Assembly: GCF_014203895.1 (NCBI RefSeq)
Contig: NZ_JACHJY010000004.1
Coordinates: 659,335-723,334, forward strand
Origin: Streptomyces nymphaeiformis
GTDB taxonomy: Bacteria; Actinomycetota; Actinomycetes; Streptomycetales; Streptomycetaceae
Direction: 5' to 3'
Length of the DNA: 64,000 nucleotides
The position numbers were made by a program, and so were the translations under genes. A model generated the notes under the pieces. That model ran no database searches. It saw nothing but the letters and a program-made list of their open reading frames with translations, and was not told the DNA's origin. Positions 16,775 to 25,407 of this stretch are shown one piece after another; position 1 is the stretch's first letter, and every line of letters starts with the position of its first letter.

Positions 16775-17986
16775 ATGCGAACGAAGCGCCTCTCCCAGTC
16801 CTCGGCCTTCAACGGCCTCCCGTCCGTGGTCTGGACGATCTTCGCGGGAACGATCGTCAACCGCCTCGGCTACCTCGTCACGCCGTTCCTGGTCTTCTTC
16901 CTCGCCTCGCGCGGAGTGACGGGCGCGGACACCACGTACGTCCTCGGCGCGCTCGGCGCGGGCAACCTGATCGGCCCGGCCGTGGGCGGCATCCTCGCCG
17001 ACCGCATCGGCCGCCGCCCCACGATGCTGATCGGCCTGATCGGCGCGGCGGCGGCGCAGGGCGCGCTGTTCCTGGCCCCCGGGGTGTGGACGATGGCCGC
17101 GGCGGCGCTGCTGATCAGCGCGGCCGGCAGCACGGTCTCCCCGGCGGCGTACGCCCTGCTGGCCGACGCCGTCGACAGCGAACGACGGCAGCGGGCGTAC
17201 GCGCTCTTCGGCTGGGGCGTGAACATCGGCACGGCCGTGGCGGGCGTCCTGGGCGGCTACCTCGCGGCGCAGGGGTACTGGCTGCTGTTCGCGGTCGACG
17301 CGGGCTCGATGCTGCTGTACGCGCTGGTGGTGGCGGTCCGCCTGCCGGAGCCGAAGCGCCCGGCGCAGGAGCGGCGGCCGAACGACGGCATCGGCTACGG
17401 CGTGGTCGTGAAGGACCGCCTGGCCCTGCTCCTCCTCCCGGTCTTCGGAGTCCAGCTGTTCGTGTACTCGCTGACCGAGGTCGCGCTCCCGCTGGCCGTC
17501 CGCGACAGCGGCCTCTCGCCGGTGGTGTACGGGGCGATGGCGGCGGTCAACGCGATCATGGTGGTCGTGCTCCAGCCGTTCGCGACGGCCTGGCTGGCCC
17601 GGCTCCCGCAGCTCGCGGTGCAGAGCGCGGGCAGTGCGCTGATCGCGGTGGGCGTCGCGCTGACCGGCCTCGCGGACGGCATCGCCGGGTACACGGTGTC
17701 GGTCGTGGTCTGGTCGCTCGGCGAGGTCGTCGTCGCGGGCATCGCGGCGGGCGTCTTCGCCAACCTGGCCCCGGCGCACGCCCGCGGCCGCTACCAGGGC
17801 GCGTACAGCTGGACCTGGGGAACGGCCCGCTTCGCCGCCCTCACCCTGGGCGTGACGACGTACACGACGCTCGGCCCGACGACCCTGTGGTGGATGGCAC
17901 TGGCGGCGGGCCTGACGACGGCGGCGACGACGCTGACGCTCCGGAGGAGGGTGGAAGCCCGTACGACCCACACGCTGGCGGCATGA
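16775..17986 (+). CDS. MFS transporter (12 TM, exporter-like)
   Basis: 403 aa with about 12 hydrophobic segments. Motif A-like GGILADRIGRRPTMLIG follows TM2 and GWGVNIGTAVAGVLGGYLA is at TM5. It resembles YdjE/MdtH-type drug exporters. Start ATG 16775 is preceded by GGAAGGAAG. Divergent from the ArsR/DUF5937 regulator, which is the obvious candidate controller. Its stop is 10 bp from the convergent ABC permease stop. Confidence 0.9.
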   Translation: MRTKRLSQSSAFNGLPSVVWTIFAGTIVNRLGYLVTPFLVFFLASRGVTGADTTYVLGALGAGNLIGPAVGGILADRIGRRPTMLIGLIGAAAAQGALFLAPGVWTMAAAALLISAAGSTVSPAAYALLADAVDSERRQRAYALFGWGVNIGTAVAGVLGGYLAAQGYWLLFAVDAGSMLLYALVVAVRLPEPKRPAQERRPNDGIGYGVVVKDRLALLLLPVFGVQLFVYSLTEVALPLAVRDSGLSPVVYGAMAAVNAIMVVVLQPFATAWLARLPQLAVQSAGSALIAVGVALTGLADGIAGYTVSVVVWSLGEVVVAGIAAGVFANLAPAHARGRYQGAYSWTWGTARFAALTLGVTTYTTLGPTTLWWMALAAGLTTAATTLTLRRRVEARTTHTLAA

Positions 17987-17996
17987 GGAGCACCGA

Positions 17997-20252
17997 CTAG
18001 TCGCGCCGAATGTGCTCGGGATCGATGTGCCGCCGCACCATGGGAAGGGAGGCGACCGCGGCGGCGAGCATGACCCCGAGGGCGGAGGCGAACAGCAGGG
18101 GCAACCCGTCCCAGTCCCAGTGCACGGCGCCACCCCCGGTGATCAGATAACTGGACTCGGCAAGCCACCCGGTGACGATCGCCGCCCCCAGCCCCACCGC
18201 CAACGGCAACAACACCTGCACCACCTGCACCACCCGCAACGTCCCGGCCCGAGCCCCCAACAGAGCAAGCGCGGTCACCTGCCCCCGCCGCTCCATGGCC
18301 CGATCGGCCACGGACACGACGAACGCGGCAACCCCGATGACGAGCCCGAGCACCATGCCGACGACCAGGAGACTCCGGATGACGGTCAACTGGGCGAGCG
18401 AGTCGATGACGATGCCGACGGGCTCGACGGACGCGGTGGGGGCGATGGCCCCGATGCCGTCGAGAACGGCACGGACGGTGGTGGGGTCGGAAGGACTGAC
18501 GAGAACGAAGCGGGCGTCCTTGGGCTCAGCGCCTTGGGGGAGCAGGGAGGGAGGAATGAGCAGACTCGGCCCGGCGAACTCTGAGGGGTCGTAGGCCTGA
18601 ATGGTCACGGTGTCCTGGGGGACGGAGACATTCAGCTTTTGTCCGTTGCTGAGCAGGAAAGGGAAGCTGCGGCCGACGCGGGCATTCTCATCAAACAAGA
18701 AGGTCGGATCCTGAATCCGCAGGACCTTGCCATCGACGCATCCGTGCGTGGTCTTGGTGAAGGCAGACAATTGAGCGCACGTGGCCACGACGCCTTGGAT
18801 GCTGGGCAGGTCCTCTTCCAACGTTGCCACCCATGACGTGACCACCAGGCCATGTGCCTGTACGCCGCTCAACGCGGTCATATCTACGCGCTGTCGCGTA
18901 CTCAGCTCTGCTGTCGGAAGGCTGTACTCCTGGACCGGAGCCGTCCGCCGACTGACCTGATCCAACTCGATGAGCACCCCCTGCGTGAGCGAGGCACCGA
19001 AAACCAGCAGCACGAGACCGGTGACCACCCGCAGAGCGCTCCCCGGATCGACCTCCGTGCGTCGCATGGCCAGCGCCAGCGGCAATGACCGCGACATTCC
19101 CGCCAGGCGTCGCGAGAGCCATGCCGTGATCGGCGCCAGACCGAATACGAGCCCTGCGCCGGTCAGCAGCACAGCGCCGGGAACCAGCACTGCGCCGGCC
19201 GATCCGCCTGACGGATCCCGCCCCATCGCGCTGAGCAGGCAGTATCCGCTGATGATTCCGAGACCGGGGATCAGCATCAGCGTTCCGTACTTCTTCGGAG
19301 GCTTACGCTCGCCGGTCCGGCGCACGCTGATGGGCGACTGGACGGCCCGACGCGCACTGAACTGCCCCACGACCCAGGCGAGGGCAGGGCACCCCAGCAG
19401 GCATGCGGCGATGGTCGTTCCGTCCGGTCGCCCGTCGGCCGGGTACCAGCGCAACCCGGGCAGCCCGATCCGCGCCATGACCTCGTTGATCCCGAGATAG
19501 CCGATGAGCCCGACCACAGCTCCGACGAAGGCGGCGACCACGTTCTCCCCGGCATTGACCCGCAGGGTGTCCCGGGCGCTGAGACCGACGAGCCGGAGTG
19601 CGGCGAGCCGACGCGCACGTGACTCGCCGGAGAGCCGGGCGCAGACGGAGAGGAAGATGACGAGCGGGAGCAACACGATGCAGCCGAGAGTGAAGCGCAG
19701 GATGTCCAGGGTGGAGGGGTCGATGACCTGGTGCTGCGTGTACGTGGAGCCGAAGTGGCCGAGTGGCGCCGCCTCGCTCAGTTCGTCGGCGTCGGTGCCG
19801 ATGTAGGCGTACAACTCGTCCGGGCCGCCCAATCCCTCCGGGGCAATGGTGCCGATCACCTGACCGGGCACGAGTCCTGCGGCCCGGGGATTGGCCGCGA
19901 GGATCTCGTCCAGCTTCGGTGAGACGAGCGCTTCGCCTGTGCGAGGGAGCGCCTTGATTCCCGGGGGAACCGGCAAGGGGCCGACACCTCTGTGACCGAT
20001 GAAGACGCGCCGCAGTGGTTGCGAGCCGTAGGGGTCCAGGAATTCCTGGTAGACGGCATTCTTGTTCGCGCCCGGGAAAACGGCGCGACTCGTCACCCGG
20101 GCATCGTTGGCGGCGATGATGGTCGGGATGGTGAGTGCGGCGGCCAGGCAGGAAACACCGAGTGCGGATCCGAGCGCCATCAGGAGGAAGCGGACCCGAG
20201 CCCTGCGCCCACTTCCCCACAACAGACGCAGGCCGAGGACGAACGCGTTCAC
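17997..20252 (-). CDS. large FtsX/MacB-type ABC permease
   Basis: 751 aa from GTG 20252. One N-terminal membrane segment (FLLMALGSALGVSCLAAAL), a roughly 150-residue extracytoplasmic region, three TMs around 190-300, a mid TM pair, a second extracytoplasmic region (about 440-620) with three Cys, and a C-terminal three-TM FtsX core (LVVGMVLGLVIGVAAFVVSVADRA). Such MacB-like permeases move envelope or peptide substrates, or act mechanically, rather than import nutrients. GTGA overlap with the ATPase gene upstream shows an operon. A sampled line (18841-18900) is 62% GC against 83% at 17041-17100, hinting at a different origin. Confidence 0.88.
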   Translation of the reverse strand: MNAFVLGLRLLWGSGRRARVRFLLMALGSALGVSCLAAALTIPTIIAANDARVTSRAVFPGANKNAVYQEFLDPYGSQPLRRVFIGHRGVGPLPVPPGIKALPRTGEALVSPKLDEILAANPRAAGLVPGQVIGTIAPEGLGGPDELYAYIGTDADELSEAAPLGHFGSTYTQHQVIDPSTLDILRFTLGCIVLLPLVIFLSVCARLSGESRARRLAALRLVGLSARDTLRVNAGENVVAAFVGAVVGLIGYLGINEVMARIGLPGLRWYPADGRPDGTTIAACLLGCPALAWVVGQFSARRAVQSPISVRRTGERKPPKKYGTLMLIPGLGIISGYCLLSAMGRDPSGGSAGAVLVPGAVLLTGAGLVFGLAPITAWLSRRLAGMSRSLPLALAMRRTEVDPGSALRVVTGLVLLVFGASLTQGVLIELDQVSRRTAPVQEYSLPTAELSTRQRVDMTALSGVQAHGLVVTSWVATLEEDLPSIQGVVATCAQLSAFTKTTHGCVDGKVLRIQDPTFLFDENARVGRSFPFLLSNGQKLNVSVPQDTVTIQAYDPSEFAGPSLLIPPSLLPQGAEPKDARFVLVSPSDPTTVRAVLDGIGAIAPTASVEPVGIVIDSLAQLTVIRSLLVVGMVLGLVIGVAAFVVSVADRAMERRGQVTALALLGARAGTLRVVQVVQVLLPLAVGLGAAIVTGWLAESSYLITGGGAVHWDWDGLPLLFASALGVMLAAAVASLPMVRRHIDPEHIRRD

Positions 20253-20935
20253 ACCGTCACCCGTTGGGCCAGTACGCCATCCGACATCGTGTACTGGGTG
20301 TCAGCCTTCGCAGCGACGTCGGCGTCGTGCGTGACGATGACGACAGCGGTCTTCTGCCTTCTCGCCAGCTGAAGGAATTCATCGAGCACGGCAGCTGCGT
20401 TTGTGCTGTCGAGCGCTCCGGTGGGCTCGTCCGCGAACACCACGTCCGGCCGGTGGACCAGAGCCCGCGCAACGGCAACGCGCTGGCTTTGCCCACCTGA
20501 CAGCTTCGAAGTCCTGCGCCGCAGCAGATCGCCCATTCCAAGCCGCCCCAGCACCTGGCCGGCCATGGCGTGAGCGTGTGACTTGCTGATCCCGGCGAGC
20601 CGGAGGGGAAGTGCGGTGTTCTCCTCGACGGTCAGTTCCGGCAGCAGCTCTCCGTACTGGAAGACGAAGCCGAGACGGGTACGGCGCAGGGCGCTCAGTT
20701 CTCCGTCGGGGAGGTGCGAGAGCTGCATCCCGTCGAAGGTCACGGTGCCCTCGGTCGGGGCGAGAACACCAGCGAGGCAGTACAGCAGCGAGGACTTCCC
20801 CGACCCGCTGCTGCCCATGATGGCGGCCACTTCGCCGCGCTTGAGCGTGAAATCGGCACCAGTCACAGCCTGCTGGGTGCCGTAGAAGAGGTCCACGCCT
20901 TCGGCGCGGAGGATGACGTCCATCGTGGTGCGCAC
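20249..20935 (-). CDS. ABC ATPase partner of the FtsX permease
   Basis: 228 aa. MacB/LolD-type ATPase: Walker A GSSGSGKSS (about 41-49), Q-loop FQYGELLPELTVEEN, signature LSGGQSQRVAVARA, Walker B VVFADEPTGALD, H-loop VTHD. Start 20935 (MRTTMDVILRAEG) or the internal ATG at 20923. It overlaps the permease start by 4 nt and lies 53 bp below a gene for a secreted protein on the same strand, so the three genes likely form one transcript. Confidence 0.9.
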   Translation of the reverse strand: MRTTMDVILRAEGVDLFYGTQQAVTGADFTLKRGEVAAIMGSSGSGKSSLLYCLAGVLAPTEGTVTFDGMQLSHLPDGELSALRRTRLGFVFQYGELLPELTVEENTALPLRLAGISKSHAHAMAGQVLGRLGMGDLLRRRTSKLSGGQSQRVAVARALVHRPDVVFADEPTGALDSTNAAAVLDEFLQLARRQKTAVVIVTHDADVAAKADTQYTMSDGVLAQRVTV

Positions 20936-20988
20936 TCCTATGAGAGCGGGAGCCGCCTATTCGGTGGCTCCCGCAAAGGTCAACTGCC

Positions 20989-21402
20989 CTACTTGCGCTT
21001 GAAGTACTTCGTCGGGGAGCAGTTGTCAGGGTGCAGGGAACCGCGGTTCTGGCACACGCGTACCTCCGCCGTATTCGTGTACCGGCTGGCGCCGTCGTGG
21101 ACGAGCTTGTCGATCCAGACGCCCTTCTTCTGCACCCCGTCGAAGCGATTCCACCCGTATCCGTGGACCTTTACCTGCAAATACACGTTGTGGTTGTCAT
21201 CCATGCCGACGTCACGCAGCGTGCCCTTGATGTGGAAGGCGCCCTGTTGTACCTCTGCGGGCTCCCACTTGTACTTTCCTCCCGTGAAGCGCGCTCCGGT
21301 CGTCTTGAAGAGCGCTACGTCGTGCCACGAGTCGGCGACGGCCACCCCCATCCCCCCGGCGAACAACCCCGCAGCCATCACCGCTGCCGCCAACTTCCTC
21401 AT
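20989..21402 (-). CDS. small secreted protein of unknown function
   Basis: 137 aa. Signal peptide MRKLAAAVMAAGLFAGGMGVAVADS with an AxA-like cut near residue 23. The mature part of about 113 residues is rich in Lys, His, Trp and Tyr (VYLQVKVHGYGWNRFDGV), with two late Cys (VCQNRGSLHPDNCSPT) that may form a disulfide, and a basic end KYFKRK. No family recognised. It heads an operon with a MacB-type ABC transporter, an arrangement seen for exported peptides with self-protection, though it does not look like lactococcin 972. The upstream region is low GC (32/60 at 21421-21480) and has tandem 11-bp repeats. Confidence 0.8.
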   Translation of the reverse strand: MRKLAAAVMAAGLFAGGMGVAVADSWHDVALFKTTGARFTGGKYKWEPAEVQQGAFHIKGTLRDVGMDDNHNVYLQVKVHGYGWNRFDGVQKKGVWIDKLVHDGASRYTNTAEVRVCQNRGSLHPDNCSPTKYFKRK

Positions 21403-21775
21403 AGATATCCCCTGTTTGATCGTGCCGACTGGTCATCGACTGGTCATCACAGAAAGTATCTGCATCACTACAGACCGGGTAGCGAAGGAACGTCCCTCCC
21501 GCCGATCACCCCCCGATCCAGTGAACGGCCCCTTCCGGACGCCCTCTTCAGCCTTCCGGGCCACCCCGCAGTGCGCGTTGCCGACGCGCTGTTGCGCCCG
21601 GGCCGGGCGGGGCTGTGCTCCCATCTCTCCCCGCCATCCCCCCACACCCGGGGGCAGTCTCCGTGTCGAGATGGCAGGTTCTGGTCAAGCGTTCACCAAC
21701 TCGCTTACCTCACAAGCCTCTTGTGGTCAGGTCTCCCGCGACGGCTGTATCACTGCCGGTTCGAGGAGGAACCTG
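21403..21775. promoter_or_regulatory. divergent intergenic region with tandem 11-bp repeats
   Basis: Between the secreted-protein gene and the BNR protein. GACTGGTCATC occurs twice head to tail (21427-21437 and 21438-21448), between a possible minus-strand -10 GATACT (21460-21455) and the start at 21402. On the other side lies CACAAG-CCT-CTTGTG (21711-21725), upstream of the BNR gene. I see no gene in this gap. Confidence 0.5.
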
Positions 21776-24415
21776 GTGTCAGCACCCACCCGCAAGAGAC
21801 GATGGCTCACGATCTGCGCCATCTCCGCATCCGCCGCGCTCGTCGCCATACCCGCCGACGCGGCGTCCGGCGGAGGTCACAGCCCCTTCGGGGCGCGCGA
21901 CCTGGCCCGGCTCGCGGCCGAGCGTCAGCAGTCGGTCGGGGTCATGAGCCCCAGCCTGGCCGAGGAGGACGACGGCAACGAGGCCGACGAGATAGCCGAG
22001 GGCGCGGAGCAGTTCGCCGAGGCCCGCACCGCGCCCGGTGTCGTCGCCCCGGGCGCGTACGGCGCCGCGTGGGCGGCCATGACCAAGTTGCCGGTCACCG
22101 GCGGCAGTTGGCGGCACGTTACCGACCGGCCGTACGACTCCGACGACCCGCGCTACCGCGACTACGACTCCAACTCCAGCGGCGGCGCCGGCCGTGTCAC
22201 CGGCCGGATGGCCGCGGTGGAGGCGGACGACGACGGGTACGTGTACGCGGGCAGCGCGGGCGGCGGCGTCTGGCGGTCGCGCACGGGCGGCGGGCACTGG
22301 CAGCCCATCAGCGACCGGCTGCCCTCGCAGTCCACCGGAGCGCTCGCGCTCGACGGCGCCGGACGGCTGTGGCTGGGCACCGGCGAGGCGACGACCAACG
22401 CGGACGCCTACCTCGGCAGCGGCGTCTACGTCCTGACCGACCCGCACGACGGCACGTTCTCCGCCCGCGGCCGGGTCGGCGGCGACGAGCTGGACTCCAC
22501 CACCGTGCACCACCTGCGGTTCGGCGGCGGCAAGGTGTGGGCGGCGACCAGCGCCGGCGTGTGGAGCCACTCCACGAAGACGCTCAGCGGCGCCTGGAAG
22601 CTGGAGTTCGCCCCCCACCCCGACTACCTGCCGGGCGGACCCAAGGCGCACGACGAGTCGGCCGCGTACAAGAACATCACCAACGACATCGCGATCGACC
22701 CGAAGAACCCGGGCAAGGTCGTGCTCGCGGTCGGCTGGCGCAGCGGCGACGACTACAACGGCTTCTACACGAAGGCCCAGGACGGCTCCTGGACGCGGAT
22801 CACCGACGGCATGGGCGACCTCCCCACGGACCCGGACGGCGTCGGCAACGTCACCTTCGCCCGCTCCGCCGACGGCTCGCGCTACTACGCACTCGACCAG
22901 TCGCCCGAGCAGATGAACACCAACCCGGACAGCGGCCTGGAGGGGATCTTCGTCTCCGCCTCCGGTTCCCCGACCGGCCCGTGGAAGAAGATCGCCGACT
23001 ACCACCAGCTGGCCGCCGACGGCTCCGCGCTGACCTCCAGCGGCTACATGCCGGGCGTCCAGGCCTGGTACAACCAGTTCCTGACCGTGGACCCGAGTGA
23101 CCCGCAGCACGTGTACGCGGGTCTGGAAGAGGTCCACGAGACCAAGGACGGCGGCGCCACCTGGTCGGCCGTCGGCCCGTACTGGAACTTCGGGTTCCCC
23201 TGCTGGAGCATCGACCCCGCCCGGCAGACCGGCGACTGCCACCAGACCACCCACCCCGACCAGCACGGCGTGGCGATCGGCCGCTACCACGGCAAGGGCT
23301 TCGTGTACGTGGGCAACGACGGCGGCGTCTACCGGCGCCCGGTCGACGGCTCCCAGGACGCCTCCGGGCACGCCACCGACTGGACGTCCCTCAACGACGG
23401 CAGCATCGACACCCTCCAGTACTACTCGGTGGGCGTCGGCAAGGACCTGACCTACGGAGGCCTGTCGGTCACCGGCGGCCTCCAGGACAACGGCCAGTCC
23501 CTCCTGCGCGGCGGCGACAAGGTGATGGGGTCCAACTTCGGCGGCGACGGCGGCGACACCCTCACCGACCCGGCGAACGGCTGCAACATCGCCGAGGAGT
23601 ACGTCTACCTCTCCGTCCAGGTCACCCAGAACTGCGCGGTCAACGACGGCTCCTGGGTGAACGACCCCGGCAAGATCACCTCGTACAACGTCGCCCCGGC
23701 CGACAACGCCACCAGCGAGGCCCGCTTCATCGCCCCGCTCGCGGCCGACCTCAAGAGCAGCTCGACGTGGATCGCGGGCGGCCGGCACGTGTGGGTGCAG
23801 ACCCACGGGTACGCCATCCGCAGCGGCGACGAGTGGAAGAGCGTGTACGACCTCGGCGCCGGCCGCACCGCGACCGCCGTCGCCGCCTCGGGCGGCAAGG
23901 TCTACGCGGCCTGGTGCGGCCCCTGCAACAACAAGGGCTTCGCCCGCGGCATCGCCGTCGGCAACGCGGACGGCACCGGCTGGCACGACATCGCCCTGCC
24001 CGCGGACGGGACGGTGCCCAACCGCTACCTGAGCGGCTTCGCCGTCGACCCGAAGAACGCCGACCACGTCTTCCTCGCCGTCAACGGCTTCTCCCGGCAC
24101 TGGACCGAAGGCCCCGGCGCCGGCGTCGGCCACGTCTTCGAGTCCACCGACGGCGGCACCACCTGGAAGGACATCTCGGCCGGCCTCCCCGACGTACCGG
24201 CGAACTCCGCGATCGTCACGCCGAACGGCGGCCTCGCCGTCGCCACCGACCTGGGCGTCGCCTACCGCGCCCCCGGCCGCACGACGTGGCAGCGGGTCGG
24301 TTCGCTTCCGGCCGTCGCCGTGCTCCAGCTGAAGCTCGGCCCGGACGGCACCACCCTGTACGCGGCCACCCACGGCCGCGGCATCCGCAGCATCAGGGTC
24401 CGCGACCTGAGCTGA
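21776..24415 (+). CDS. secreted BNR/sialidase-like repeat protein
   Basis: 879 aa from GTG 21776, with GAGGAGGA 6 nt upstream. Signal peptide about 1-30 (LTICAISASAALVAIPADAAS). The body is a beta-propeller with BNR-type Asp-boxes: SRTGGGHWQPIS (about 163), TKDGGATWSAVG (about 460), STDGGTTWKDIS (about 790). The layout is that of the VPS10/sortilin-like glycosyl hydrolase (family 74-like) proteins of actinomycetes. Enzymatic activity is unproven; no catalytic pair could be assigned with confidence. The open frame extends about 350 codons upstream, but that part overlaps other genes and is spurious. A hairpin at 24428-24455 ends it. Confidence 0.87.
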   Translation: MSAPTRKRRWLTICAISASAALVAIPADAASGGGHSPFGARDLARLAAERQQSVGVMSPSLAEEDDGNEADEIAEGAEQFAEARTAPGVVAPGAYGAAWAAMTKLPVTGGSWRHVTDRPYDSDDPRYRDYDSNSSGGAGRVTGRMAAVEADDDGYVYAGSAGGGVWRSRTGGGHWQPISDRLPSQSTGALALDGAGRLWLGTGEATTNADAYLGSGVYVLTDPHDGTFSARGRVGGDELDSTTVHHLRFGGGKVWAATSAGVWSHSTKTLSGAWKLEFAPHPDYLPGGPKAHDESAAYKNITNDIAIDPKNPGKVVLAVGWRSGDDYNGFYTKAQDGSWTRITDGMGDLPTDPDGVGNVTFARSADGSRYYALDQSPEQMNTNPDSGLEGIFVSASGSPTGPWKKIADYHQLAADGSALTSSGYMPGVQAWYNQFLTVDPSDPQHVYAGLEEVHETKDGGATWSAVGPYWNFGFPCWSIDPARQTGDCHQTTHPDQHGVAIGRYHGKGFVYVGNDGGVYRRPVDGSQDASGHATDWTSLNDGSIDTLQYYSVGVGKDLTYGGLSVTGGLQDNGQSLLRGGDKVMGSNFGGDGGDTLTDPANGCNIAEEYVYLSVQVTQNCAVNDGSWVNDPGKITSYNVAPADNATSEARFIAPLAADLKSSSTWIAGGRHVWVQTHGYAIRSGDEWKSVYDLGAGRTATAVAASGGKVYAAWCGPCNNKGFARGIAVGNADGTGWHDIALPADGTVPNRYLSGFAVDPKNADHVFLAVNGFSRHWTEGPGAGVGHVFESTDGGTTWKDISAGLPDVPANSAIVTPNGGLAVATDLGVAYRAPGRTTWQRVGSLPAVAVLQLKLGPDGTTLYAATHGRGIRSIRVRDLS

Positions 24416-24427
24416 CGCATACGACGA

Positions 24428-24455
24428 AGGGCCCCACCGCGAACGGTGGGGCCCT
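24428..24455. terminator. terminator of BNR gene / original tRNA-Ser terminator
   Basis: 11-bp stem AGGGCCCCACC / GGTGGGGCCCT with a 6-nt loop. Lying just beyond the truncated tRNA-Ser copy, it may also have been the chromosomal terminator of the tRNA gene before the island inserted. Confidence 0.7.
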
Positions 24456-24477
24456 CCGTACGCCCTGCTGGGCGCTG

Positions 24478-24531
24478 GCGGAGGATACGAGATTCGAACT
24501 CGTGAGGGGTTGCCCCCAACACGCTTTCCAA
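24478..24531 (-). repeat. att copy: truncated 3' half of tRNA-Ser
   Basis: Identical over 54 bases to 28120-28173, then diverges at the anticodon loop (CCAA then ATG instead of GCG). It lacks the 5' half and cannot make a tRNA; it is the distal attachment site of the island. Confidence 0.85.
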
Positions 24532-24628
24532 ATGTTCGTACGGGGGGCAGGAGGGGGGCGTGGGCGTCCTGAACTGCGGCGGAGTGTCCGGGGTGGCCCC
24601 GTCCGAAGGGGCCTGGACGGGGGCGAAC

Positions 24629-24646
24629 GAGACCAGAACTGAGACC
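24629..24646. repeat. arm-type direct repeat, left end of island
   Basis: GAGACC-AGAACT-GAGACC, about 100 bp inside the truncated att copy, matched by GAGACC-GCAACT-GGGACC at the other end in the same orientation. Confidence 0.5.
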
Positions 24647-24653
24647 GTGACGG

Positions 24654-25076
24654 TCATTTGCCTGCGTCAGGCCCGTACCACTGGAGGGCTTGCCCGGTGA
24701 CGGCTGCGATGCACTCGAAGTCGCGGTCGCGGTGCAGGAGTGTGAGGCCCTGGAGTTCGGCGGTGGCGGCCACGATCAGGTCGACCGCCCCCGCGCTTCG
24801 GTGCTGACCGCGTTTGGTCAGGGCTTCCTGGACCTGCCAGGCCCGGCTGTATGCCCGATCGTCCACAGGGACCCACCCGAAGATGAGACGCAGGTTTTCG
24901 ATTCCTTGCGCGCGGTCGTCGGCGGAGCGGGTGCTGTAGAAGAACTCGAGTTCGGTGATCGGGCAGGTCGCGATGAGACCGGCCGCCGCGGCCTGGTCCC
25001 ATCCGTACTGCTCGGCGTCATCGCGCAAGAACCGGGCGAGGGCGCTGGTGTCGATGAGGAACTGGGCCGAGTTCAC
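24654..25076 (-). CDS. vapC: VapC-family PIN-domain toxin
   Basis: 140 aa from GTG 25076. The PIN-domain acidic set is visible: D9 (FLIDTSAL), E42 (ITELEF), D99 (AVDLIVAATA), D117 (LLHRDRDFE). VapC proteins are Mg-dependent ribonucleases, often cutting tRNA or 23S rRNA, held inactive by VapB. It overlaps vapB by 4 nt (GTGA), so the pair is translationally coupled. Its position inside a tRNA-targeted island suggests a stabilising (addiction) role for the element. Confidence 0.9.
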   Translation of the reverse strand: MNSAQFLIDTSALARFLRDDAEQYGWDQAAAAGLIATCPITELEFFYSTRSADDRAQGIENLRLIFGWVPVDDRAYSRAWQVQEALTKRGQHRSAGAVDLIVAATAELQGLTLLHRDRDFECIAAVTGQALQWYGPDAGK

Positions 25077-25288
25077 CGACGGTAGTTCCTCTTGTCTTCG
25101 AAGAGCTCAAGATCGAAGGCGCCCTCGCCTGCCGCGGCACGCAGGCGAGTGAGCGCGAGTGCTCTGCGCCGGTTCTCCAGCACCTCGCGCAAGGCGGTGT
25201 TGACAGTCTCCTTCTTGGTGCCCGTGCCGAGGGCTTTGGCCACCTCGGCCAGCAGGTCATCGTCGAGATCGATCACTGTGCGACTCAT
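25073..25288 (-). CDS. vapB: VapB-family antitoxin (ribbon-helix-helix)
   Basis: 71 aa. MSRTVIDLDDDLLAEVAKALGTGTKK is the usual VapB/DUF2191 N-terminus, with a beta-strand then helix-turn-helix for DNA binding. The C-terminal part (GAFDLELFEDKRNYRR) would wrap the VapC active site. Start ATG 25288. The track frame continues to 25345 (MCINLDILGAHIDIQRGAP), but that stretch is the AT-rich operator. It probably represses its own promoter via the repeats at 25291-25343. Confidence 0.9.
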   Translation of the reverse strand: MSRTVIDLDDDLLAEVAKALGTGTKKETVNTALREVLENRRRALALTRLRAAAGEGAFDLELFEDKRNYRR

Positions 25289-25290
25289 CG

Positions 25291-25343
25291 GTGCACCTCG
25301 CTGTATATCAATATGTGCACCTAATATATCAAGATTGATGCAC
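25291..25343. promoter_or_regulatory. AT-rich vapBC promoter/operator with phased repeats
   Basis: The 40 bases 25301-25340 are only 30% GC in a genome above 70%. GTGCAC occurs at 25291 and 25315, with ATGCAC at 25338 (steps of 24 and 23 bp). TATATCA occurs at 25304 and 25325 (21 bp). Spacing near two helical turns suggests cooperative binding by VapB-VapC on one DNA face. Confidence 0.6.
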
Positions 25344-25407
25344 AAGGGGCCGGAAGTGGGGCGCGCAGAACAGTGACGCTCCCATCGGTCACCACTCGCG
25401 CCGCGCC

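Noticed and set aside
20989..21402. lactococcin 972-type bacteriocin
   Set aside because: Neighbour layout (ABC ATPase and large membrane protein) fits, but the sequence lacks the Gly/Ser/His/Trp pattern and size of lactococcin 972, so I left it as unknown.
21779..24373. 864-codon open frame antisense to the BNR protein gene
   Set aside because: Same shadow effect; composition almost only Val, Gly, Asp, Arg and Ala, and the sense gene has a signal peptide and Asp-boxes.
24478..24531. second tRNA-Ser gene
   Set aside because: Only the 3' half is present; no acceptor 5' strand, D-arm or complete anticodon stem.
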